9,485 nt of DNA from NCBI GenBank assembly GCA_020052975.1, contig JAGVOC010000085.1, positions 1-9,485 of the forward strand, written 5' to 3'. Positions 1 to 4,155 of this stretch are shown here, piece by piece. The position numbers were made by a program, and so were the translations under genes. Numbering within the stretch: the first letter of the stretch is position 1; every line of letters begins with the position of its first letter. A model generated the notes under the pieces. That model did not search any database. It saw nothing but the letters and a program-made list of their open reading frames with translations, and had not been told where the DNA came from. Source of the stretch: Desulfobacterales bacterium. Its GTDB lineage: Bacteria > Desulfobacterota > Desulfobacteria > Desulfobacterales > RPRI01.

Positions 1-15
1 AGGGCGCGAAGGATT

Positions 16-68
16 TTTGTCCGAATCGGGTGCGCCGGAAAGAACCTCCGGCTGTCGATTCGAACAAA
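16..68. repeat. Large imperfect stem-loop at the left edge
   Basis: Positions 16-28 (TTTGTCCGAATCG) are the reverse complement of 56-68 with one mismatch. Inside them, 34-39 (GCCGGA) pairs with 47-52 (TCCGGC) around a 7-nt loop. The result is a two-tier hairpin about 53 nt long. Neither strand has a convincing T tract directly after the stem, so a simple intrinsic terminator is not well supported. It lies downstream of the epimerase-like remnant. It could be a repeat or mobile-element end cut by the window edge. Confidence 0.5.
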
Positions 69-94
69 GATGCCATGCCTGTGCGGCAGCGTTA

Positions 95-163
95 TTATTT
101 CAGGTTATTCACCATCCGTTTTATACCGTCTTTCATCAGTGTTACATTCCAGTTTAGTTCGAT
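95..163 (-). pseudogene. C-terminal remnant, probably of an NAD-dependent epimerase/dehydratase (SDR)
   Basis: On the minus strand 22 codons run from IELNWNV to MVNNLK and end in two adjacent stops (95-97 and 92-94). Just upstream is an in-frame TAA (164-166) and then repeat DNA starting at 177, so there is no start codon and no body of a gene. The pattern of L-W, then a basic or polar stretch, then DGIKRMV, resembles the extreme C-terminus of sugar-nucleotide SDR epimerases, which usually read LGW...SLEEGIKRT. Such a gene would fit this cluster. The call rests on a very short match and could be chance. The order stop, remnant, repeat suggests the gene body was deleted or replaced by repeat DNA. 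Confidence 0.35.
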
Positions 164-176
164 TTAATATAACTTT

Positions 177-205
177 GAACCGCAAAGACGCTAAGGACGC
201 CAAGG
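177..205 (+). repeat. GAACCGC-AAGACGC core repeat, copy 1 (short)
   Basis: This stretch starts GAACCGCAAAGACGC and ends GACGCCAAGG. It matches the first ~29 bp of the longer cores at 2446 and 7680 with a few changes. G-rich DNA follows (GGGTTT, GGGTATA, GGGATAA), up to the 3' end of the DUF5615 gene. Its orientation is the same as in the other copies. Confidence 0.75.
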
Positions 206-240
206 GGTTGGGTTTGGGTATAGGGATAACGGTCGAGCCT

Positions 241-624
241 TTATAATGTATTTGTATCTGTTATTGGAATCTTTCTGATTCTGATTGATTTACGGGTAAC
301 TGTTACCATTGCTCCGGACTCCAATTGTGTCTGAATTTTTGGCCATATAGTCTCAATCAAGTTCGCTAATTCCCGGCCTTTTACTCCTTCATACCGAATT
401 CGGATCACCGAAGGCGATTTTGCGTTTTGCACCGCCAAAATCGCATGAAAATCGGCATCCAAAGTAATGATTACCCTTTTTTCAAGCCGGGCATAAGCCA
501 ATATCTCCTGATCGGAAGCTCGACTAAGTCCTATGTCACCCGTGTGTAATACATCCCATCCTGTATCACGCAGGATTTTTACTGCCGTTCGGGGGAGACC
601 TTGATCAAGCAAAATCCGGGTCAA
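241..624 (-). CDS. DUF5615-family PIN-like protein, putative toxin of a type II toxin-antitoxin pair
   Basis: This is a 127-residue protein in the size range of DUF5615 PIN-like proteins. It has the expected layout: an N-terminal ILLDQGLP strand and loop with Asp7, a central acidic Asp38, then VIITLDADF with Asp56 and Asp58, and SPSVIRIR in the following strand. The clustered acidic residues fit the metal-binding site of PIN-type ribonucleases, so an RNA-cleaving toxin role is inferred from the family and not shown here. Translation starts at TTG (622-624), and GGAGG lies about 4 nt upstream. The start overlaps the stop of the upstream DUF433 gene in a TTGA tetranucleotide, which implies translational coupling. 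The last six residues (TDTNTL) extend beyond the conserved fold. DUF433 before DUF5615 is a recurrent pairing, which strengthens the call. Confidence 0.88.
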   Translation of the reverse strand: MTRILLDQGLPRTAVKILRDTGWDVLHTGDIGLSRASDQEILAYARLEKRVIITLDADFHAILAVQNAKSPSVIRIRYEGVKGRELANLIETIWPKIQTQLESGAMVTVTRKSIRIRKIPITDTNTL

Positions 625-854
625 GCTGCCTCCAGCGGAATAATTTGGCTGTCAAGATTTCTTGCAGCAAAAGCCAGAGATTGGCAAACATCTTCTTTTT
701 CCAGTTCAGGGTATTCAGCATGGAGATCCTTCCAGTCTGGATATAGCGCTATCGCTTCCACAACCCTTCTAACAGTCAGTCGCAGGTTACGCAGACATGG
801 CTGTCCGTTCATGACTTGCGGATCAATGGTAATCCGATCGAACATAGTGTCCAT
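621..854 (-). CDS. DUF433-family protein, putative antitoxin
   Basis: This 77-residue protein has the usual DUF433 length. It carries the family's diagnostic run: ITIDPQVMNGQPCLRNLRL near residues 8-26, a helix-rich VRRVVEAIALYPDW segment, then LHAEYPELEKEDVCQSLAFAA. The family is small, predicted to be helix-turn-helix-like, and is often encoded next to DUF5615 proteins as the presumed antitoxin. It would neutralise the partner and probably autoregulate the pair, which is inference. The start at 852-854 is ATG, preceded by AGGAGG with a 5-nt spacer, the best ribosome site in the window. Its stop overlaps the toxin start by 4 bp. A CTCTGTG-type repeat begins only 18 bp upstream of the ATG, so the leader is largely repeat-derived. 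The pair sits at the downstream end of the sugar cluster with no functional link to it. Confidence 0.88.
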   Translation of the reverse strand: MDTMFDRITIDPQVMNGQPCLRNLRLTVRRVVEAIALYPDWKDLHAEYPELEKEDVCQSLAFAARNLDSQIIPLEAA

Positions 855-871
855 TATATCCTCCTTTTATC

Positions 872-901
872 TCTCACAGAGAGCACAGAGTCGCAGGGTT
901 T
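872..901 (-). repeat. CTCTGTG-class repeat upstream of the DUF433 gene, copy 1
   Basis: On the plus strand it reads TCTCACAGAGAGCACAGAG followed by TCGCAGGG. Read on the coding strand it gives CTCTGTGCTCTCTGTGAGA just before the Shine-Dalgarno sequence of the DUF433 gene. A second copy at 3924-3953 has the same position and orientation before ugd. The two copies differ at only a few positions. Confidence 0.8.
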
Positions 902-921
902 TTTTAAGAATTTTTGACCTC

Positions 922-943
922 GGTTTAAAACAATTTGAACCGC
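922..943 (+). repeat. Partial core-repeat flank
   Basis: GGTTTAAAACAATTTGAACC followed by GC matches 7666-7685 (GGTTAAAACAATCTGAACC and on), which is the junction into the 7680 core. It appears to be a truncated copy: the homology ends after GAACCGC and the sequence continues into unrelated AT-rich DNA. Confidence 0.55.
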
Positions 944-1018
944 CCAAGTGAAATCCGCCCAGTTAAACAAAAAAACAAAGGTTTGCGCCTTGCCGGCTTG
1001 AAATTAGACACCGGGTAA

Positions 1019-1069
1019 ACTTCGCCAAGTTAAATTCGCTATGCTGTGACTTCGTCAATTTAACCCGCC
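1019..1069. repeat. Direct and inverted repeat pair in the gap between the aminotransferase and antitoxin genes
   Basis: ACTTCGCCAAGTTAAA at 1019 recurs at 1049 as ACTTCGTCAATTTAAC, 13 of 16 identical and 30 bp apart. Within these copies GTTAAATT (1029-1036) is the exact reverse complement of AATTTAAC (1057-1064), which could form an 8-bp stem with a 20-nt loop. The rest of this 265-bp gap holds the CTCTGTG repeat, a partial core flank, and no recognisable gene. Confidence 0.45.
1030..1058 (-). promoter_or_regulatory. Weak sigma70-like promoter candidate for the toxin-antitoxin pair
   Basis: On the minus strand TTGACG (1058-1053) is followed after 17 nt by ATTTAA (1035-1030). The -35 is a 5/6 match to TTGACA and the spacing is ideal, but the -10 is only a loose match. 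It points at the DUF433 start about 175 nt downstream. It lies in the direct/inverted repeat described above, so the match may be a by-product of that structure. Confidence 0.22.
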
Positions 1070-1096
1070 GCCGGAGCTACGGGGCAGGCTGGGCAG

Positions 1097-1121
1097 GCGA
1101 AGGACGCCAAGGTTTGGTTTT
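1097..1121 (+). repeat. Core repeat, copy 2 (partial), overlapping the end of the aminotransferase gene
   Basis: GCGAAGGACGCCAAGG followed by TTTGGTTTT matches the middle of the core at 7680 (GACGCCAAGATTTGGTTTT). The following AAAAGGCCAGAGGC (1127-1140) is 12 of 14 identical to AAAAGGCCAACGGC in the full cores. That part lies in the last codons (SGLLS) of the aminotransferase gene, and the stop (1120-1122) falls in the repeat. The repeat therefore appears to define the gene's 3' end. Confidence 0.55.
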
Positions 1122-2304
1122 AGGATAAAAGGCCAGAGGCAATCGACTCCGTTACATATTTGATTTGAGTTTCGCTGAGCTCCGGGAACATCGGCAGAGA
1201 AACAATCTCCAGGGAAGCCTTTGTTGCTTCGGGGAAATCTTTTTCCGAATGACCCAAGTAAGAATATGCCAGAAGATTCGGGAGGGCAATCGGATAGTGG
1301 ATTCCGGTTGAAACACCTTTGGAATTCAAGTGGGATTGTAGCTTTTCACGTGATTCCTTTCTAACACGCACAACGTAAAGATGATAAACTGCGGTAACAT
1401 CAGCAATCTCAACAGGGGTAATCAGGCTCGTGCCTGCAAGGTATTTGTTGTAGAGATATGCGTTTTTGCGGCGCGCTTCCGTCCATCCGGAGAGGTGCTT
1501 CAGTTTAACCGACAAGATGGCTGCCTGCAATCCGTCCAGGCGGCTGTTAACTCCCTCTATTTCATGGTCATATTTCCCGATTCTGCCGTGGTTGGCAATC
1601 ATTCTCGCTTTAAGGGCCAGTTCATCATTATTCGTGACGATGGCGCCTCCGTCTCCATAAGCTCCAAGGTTTTTTCCGGGGTAGAAGCTGAAACAGGCCA
1701 TATCCCCGATTGAACCGATTTTGCGGCCTTTATAAACCGCTCCGTGTGCCTGCGCACAATCTTCAACGACTTTGAGATTGTACTTTTTGGCAAGGGCCAG
1801 AATGGGATCCATATCAGCAGGCTGGCCGTAAAGATGCACAGGAATAATGGCCTTGGGGAGAGGGACTGGGGTTTCTGGTTTAGGGACTGGGGTTTCGGGT
1901 TTCTGGTTTCTGGTTTCTGGTTTAGGGTCGAAGCGTGATTTTAAAAGATCTTCGAGTTTGTTGGGGTCCATATTATAGGTTTTCGGATCGATGTCCACGA
2001 ATGCCACTTTTGCCCCTGCCATGGTGACGGCTTCTGAAGTTGCGATGAAGCTGTTGGCGACGGTGATTACCTCATCACCCTGCCCGATGCCGAGAGCTTT
2101 CAGAGCAATAAAGATAGCGTCCGTGCCGTTGCCGACGCCAATGCAATGCTTAACATTGCAAAATCCGGCAAAAGCTCCTTCAAAATCATTAAGATGTGAT
2201 CCACCGATGAATGCGGTTTTTGAAATCACCGTGGATATGGCGCCATCAATTTCTGCTTTAATGCTTTCATACTGGCTTTTTAAATCAACAAAAGGAATCT
2301 GCAT
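1120..2304 (-). CDS. wbpE: DegT/DnrJ/EryC1/StrS PLP-dependent sugar-nucleotide aminotransferase, WbpE-like, with a repeat-derived insertion
   Basis: Probably transfers an amino group from glutamate to the 3-keto group of a UDP-2-acetamido-hexuronic acid, the step after the WbpB-like oxidoreductase. Numbering from the TTG upstream at 2316: [18 protein letters not shown] opens the family; [13 protein letters not shown] (60-72) and [11 protein letters not shown] (183-193, Asp186 for the PLP ring) follow; [17 protein letters not shown] (209-225) contains the PLP-binding Lys215. The true start is the ATG at 2302-2304 (394 aa), because GGAG lies 6 nt before it; the TTG at 2316 would overlap that site. 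Odd feature: between KSRF and [10 protein letters not shown], where relatives have a few residues, sits an insertion of about 25 residues (DPKPET...ETPVPLP) encoded by heptamer repeats. The frame is kept and all visible catalytic motifs are intact, so the gene is probably functional. Substrate specificity is inferred from its neighbours. Confidence 0.9.
   Translation of the reverse strand: MQIPFVDLKSQYESIKAEIDGAISTVISKTAFIGGSHLNDFEGAFAGFCNVKHCIGVGNGTDAIFIALKALGIGQGDEVITVANSFIATSEAVTMAGAKVAFVDIDPKTYNMDPNKLEDLLKSRFDPKPETRNQKPETPVPKPETPVPLPKAIIPVHLYGQPADMDPILALAKKYNLKVVEDCAQAHGAVYKGRKIGSIGDMACFSFYPGKNLGAYGDGGAIVTNNDELALKARMIANHGRIGKYDHEIEGVNSRLDGLQAAILSVKLKHLSGWTEARRKNAYLYNKYLAGTSLITPVEIADVTAVYHLYVVRVRKESREKLQSHLNSKGVSTGIHYPIALPNLLAYSYLGHSEKDFPEATKASLEIVSLPMFPELSETQIKYVTESIASGLLS
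1855..1931 (-). repeat. Intragenic heptamer array (11 units) in the aminotransferase
   Basis: Eleven consecutive 7-bp units on the plus strand: GGGGAGA, GGGACTG, GGGTTTC, TGGTTTA, GGGACTG, GGGTTTC, GGGTTTC, TGGTTTC, TGGTTTC, TGGTTTA, GGGTCGA. The units at 1862-1882 and 1883-1903 form a 21-bp direct duplication that encodes KPETPVP twice. The units are of the same types as those in the intergenic arrays. The encoded peptide is proline-rich and charged, and lies before a conserved beta strand, so it is probably a surface loop. Confidence 0.85.
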
Positions 2305-2324
2305 GTTTGTCTCCAATAAAGATA

Positions 2325-2443
2325 GGGGTTAGGGTTAAGGGTTTAGGATTTAGGGTCTGGGGTATAGGAATTAGGGGCAAGGGTTAAGAGTGAATAGTGA
2401 TGAGTAAAGGGTTTCTGGTTTATGGTTTATGGTTTATGGTTTT
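2325..2443 (+). repeat. G-rich heptamer array upstream of the aminotransferase gene (17 units)
   Basis: Seventeen 7-bp units in unbroken register: GGGGTTA, GGGTTAA, GGGTTTA, GGATTTA, GGGTCTG, GGGTATA, GGAATTA, GGGGCAA, GGGTTAA, GAGTGAA, TAGTGAT, GAGTAAA, GGGTTTC, then TGGTTTA three times and TGGTTTT. Three different motif styles share one register. This array, the core (2446-2515) and the opposite array (2516-2599) fill the gap between ugd and the aminotransferase gene. I see no other gene or clear promoter in it. Confidence 0.9.
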
Positions 2444-2542
2444 TTGAACCGCGAAGACGCAAAGGGCGCAAAGGTTTGGTTTTGTGAAAAGGCCAACGGC
2501 TTATTGCCTGCCCGGTTACCAGTTACTCGTCACTATTCACTC
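2388..2542. repeat. 20-bp inverted repeat bracketing the core element
   Basis: 2388-2407 (GAGTGAATAGTGATGAGTAA) is the reverse complement of 2523-2542 (TTACTCGTCACTATTCACTC) with one mismatch. The arms are about 115 bp apart and enclose the TGGTTTA units and the GAACCGC core. A cruciform or transcript hairpin is possible. The arms lie in the two heptamer arrays that face in opposite directions. Confidence 0.8.
2446..2515 (+). repeat. Core repeat, copy 3 (70 bp, compact form)
   Basis: It starts GAACCGCGAAGACGCAAAGG, passes through TTTGGTTTTGTGAAAAGGCC and ends GCCTGCCCGG, directly followed by TTACCAG heptamers. It aligns along its whole length with the element at 7680-7779, except that the latter carries about 30 extra bp with a hairpin. 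It lies immediately 3' of ugd on the coding strand, separated from it only by the C-rich array. Confidence 0.85.
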
Positions 2543-2599
2543 GTCACTTTCCCTTTCCCCTTGACCCTAAACCCTAAACCCTGGCCCCTTGACCCTGTC
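2516..2599 (-). repeat. C-rich heptamer array after ugd (12 units)
   Basis: Twelve units in register: TTACCAG, TTACTCG, TCACTAT, TCACTCG, TCACTTT, CCCTTTC, CCCTTGA, CCCTAAA, CCCTAAA, CCCTGGC, CCCTTGA, CCCTGTC. It begins 6 bp beyond the ugd stop. On the coding strand it is G-rich, so it would be a G-run-rich 3' untranslated stretch of the ugd transcript. Confidence 0.88.
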
Positions 2600-2605
2600 C
2601 AATAA

Positions 2606-3901
2606 TTATCTTCCGATTGCAATATATGTGAAACCGAGTTCTTTCATCTCCTTCGGATCGTATATGTTTCTTCCATCAATAATTACGGGCTTTTTCAACA
2701 GCGCTTTTACAGCCCTCATATCAAGATTTCTGAACTCATCCCATTCCGTTACGACAATAAGAGCATCACACCCCCTGATCGTTTCATACGGATCTTTAAA
2801 AAATACGACGCCTTTTAATACTTTCCTGGCATTTTTCATTGCAACAGGGTCAAAAGCATGGACTTTAGCGCCCATGGTTTGAAGTTCTTCTATTATCTTA
2901 AGCGAAGGGGCGTCCCTGATATCATCTGTTTTAGGCTTGAATGAAAGTCCCCAGACCGCAATTGTGCTCCTGTTTATTGATATAACCGGCTTGAGCTTTT
3001 CAACCGCGACGCTTTTCTGTTTTTCGTTAATCCTGTCAACCGCTTCAAAAAGATCCGAATCACAGTCATGCTTTTTTAATGTGGATATCAGCGCTTTAAC
3101 ATCCTTCGGGAAGCAGCTTCCGCCATATCCGACACCGGCATGCAGAAAGCGCGGGCCAATCCTGCCGTCAAGACCGAGCCCTTTTGACACATCCTTTATA
3201 TCAGCGCCTGTTTTATCACATAAAAAAGAGAGCTGATTCATGAAACTTATCCTTGTTGCGAGCATCGCGTTGCCGGCATATTTTATAATTTCCGCACTTT
3301 TTATGCCTGTCAGCATTATAGGCCTCCCGGTTCTCGCAACAGAGCGGTAGAGAGAGACCATTACTTTCTCAGCCTTTCTGCTGTCTGTCCCGACAATAAT
3401 CCTGTCCGGATTTTCAAAATCTTTAACTGCGGCGCCCTCTCTTAAAAATTCAGGATTTGAAACTACATCAAAATCAATCTTTTTTTTCTGGTTCGCCTTT
3501 ATTATCTTTTTGACAAGGTCTGCGGTTCCTACAGGCACTGTGCTTTTATTCACAATGACCTTGTATCTGTTCATAAACTTACCGATCTGGGCTGCAACCT
3601 CTTCAACGGCTGTCAGATCTGCTTCCTGCATATGATTTGCCGGTGTTCCCACACAGATTAAAATAATATCAGATTCCCTGACGGCTTTCTTAACATCAGA
3701 AGTTAAGACAAGCCTTCCGGACTTCAGGTTCCGCCTGAATATCTCTTCAAGTCCCGGTTCATATATTGTAAGCTCTCCCCTTGACAGGGTATCCAATTTT
3801 GACTCATCGATATCAAAACAAATTACATTGTGTCCAAGATTCGCAAAACCGGTTCCTGTGACAAGACCAACATAACCCGTTCCTGCTACAGTCAGATTCA
3901 T
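2606..3901 (-). CDS. ugd: UDP-glucose 6-dehydrogenase
   Basis: Cytoplasmic enzyme that oxidises UDP-glucose to UDP-glucuronate with two NAD+, giving an acidic sugar donor for surface polysaccharide. At 431 aa it has normal family length. Residues 1-12 (MNLTVAGTGYVG) form the Rossmann GxGxxG; VNKSTVPVGT is near 118-127; SNPEFLREG (148-156) and the catalytic region with Lys207 and Asn211 (EIIKYAGNAMLATRISF) follow; GYGGSCFPKD (258-267) contains the catalytic Cys263. The C-terminal UDP-binding domain has WGLSFKPKTDDIRDAPS (317-333) and ends VIIDGRNIYD. The NPEFLREG signature favours a Ugd type over a WecC/WbpA-type UDP-HexNAc dehydrogenase. The ATG at 3899-3901 is preceded by AAGGTGAT at good spacing. 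A CTCTGTG repeat lies 23 bp upstream. Gaps on both sides are long and repeat-filled. Confidence 0.96.
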   Translation of the reverse strand: MNLTVAGTGYVGLVTGTGFANLGHNVICFDIDESKLDTLSRGELTIYEPGLEEIFRRNLKSGRLVLTSDVKKAVRESDIILICVGTPANHMQEADLTAVEEVAAQIGKFMNRYKVIVNKSTVPVGTADLVKKIIKANQKKKIDFDVVSNPEFLREGAAVKDFENPDRIIVGTDSRKAEKVMVSLYRSVARTGRPIMLTGIKSAEIIKYAGNAMLATRISFMNQLSFLCDKTGADIKDVSKGLGLDGRIGPRFLHAGVGYGGSCFPKDVKALISTLKKHDCDSDLFEAVDRINEKQKSVAVEKLKPVISINRSTIAVWGLSFKPKTDDIRDAPSLKIIEELQTMGAKVHAFDPVAMKNARKVLKGVVFFKDPYETIRGCDALIVVTEWDEFRNLDMRAVKALLKKPVIIDGRNIYDPKEMKELGFTYIAIGR

Positions 3902-3923
3902 ATAATCACCTTTTTAATTTATT

Positions 3924-3953
3924 TCTCACAGAGAGCACAAAGCCACAGAGTTT
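3924..3953 (-). repeat. CTCTGTG-class repeat upstream of ugd, copy 2
   Basis: TCTCACAGAGAGCACAAAG followed by CCACAGAGTTT. It is nearly identical to 872-901 and, like it, lies just upstream of the Shine-Dalgarno sequence of a minus-strand gene. The coding-strand sense is CTCTGTGGCTTTGTGCTCTC and on. Confidence 0.8.
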
Positions 3954-3971
3954 AGGAAAAAGGAGCAAGGA

Positions 3972-4020
3972 GGTTAAAGGGTTTAGGGTCGAGGGTCAAG
4001 GGGTTAGGGCAGAGGATGGA
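3972..4020 (+). repeat. Short G-rich heptamer array facing the 21-bp tandem array (7 units)
   Basis: GGTTAAA, GGGTTTA, GGGTCGA, GGGTCAA, GGGGTTA, GGGCAGA, GGATGGA in register. After a 4-bp junction (ATCC) the polarity flips to C-rich units at 4025. The opposed arrays can pair, for example GGGTTTAGGG with CCCCTAAACCC. This and the next array fill the 254-bp gap between the deacetylase fusion gene and ugd. Confidence 0.85.
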
Positions 4021-4024
4021 ATCC

Positions 4025-4150
4025 TTACCCCTAAACCCTTGCCCCTTGACCCTGTCTTCTTGCCCCTTGACCCTGTCTTCTTGCCCCTTGACCCTGTCTT
4101 CTTGCCCCTTGACCCTGTCTTCTTGCCCCTAAACCCTTGCCCCTTGACCC
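4025..4150 (-). repeat. C-rich heptamer array with four perfect 21-bp tandem copies (18 units)
   Basis: Eighteen units without a break: TTACCCC, TAAACCC, then four perfect copies (4039-4122) of the triplet TTGCCCC, TTGACCC, TGTCTTC, then TTGCCCC, TAAACCC, TTGCCCC, TTGACCC. Perfect identity of the four 21-bp copies indicates recent expansion or homogenisation. The array ends 5 bp from the stop of the deacetylase fusion gene. It is stop-free in several frames, which creates spurious ORFs on both strands. No spacers are present, so it is not a CRISPR. Confidence 0.93.
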
Positions 4151-4155
4151 TTTTT

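Noticed and set aside
601..951. Plus-strand ORF of 116 codons across the DUF433 gene
   Set aside because: Shadow frame; the minus-strand antitoxin has a strong ribosome site and family motifs.
2305..2316. TTG start four codons upstream of the aminotransferase ATG
   Set aside because: The TTG overlaps the GGAG that serves as ribosome site for the ATG at 2304, and the family fold begins at that ATG.
2325..2443. Eukaryotic (plant-type) telomere or contamination
   Set aside because: The units are degenerate and interspersed between bacterial operon-type genes with Shine-Dalgarno sequences, and arrays lie inside genes.
4039..4122. CRISPR array
   Set aside because: The four 21-bp copies are directly adjacent with no spacers, and no cas genes are present.
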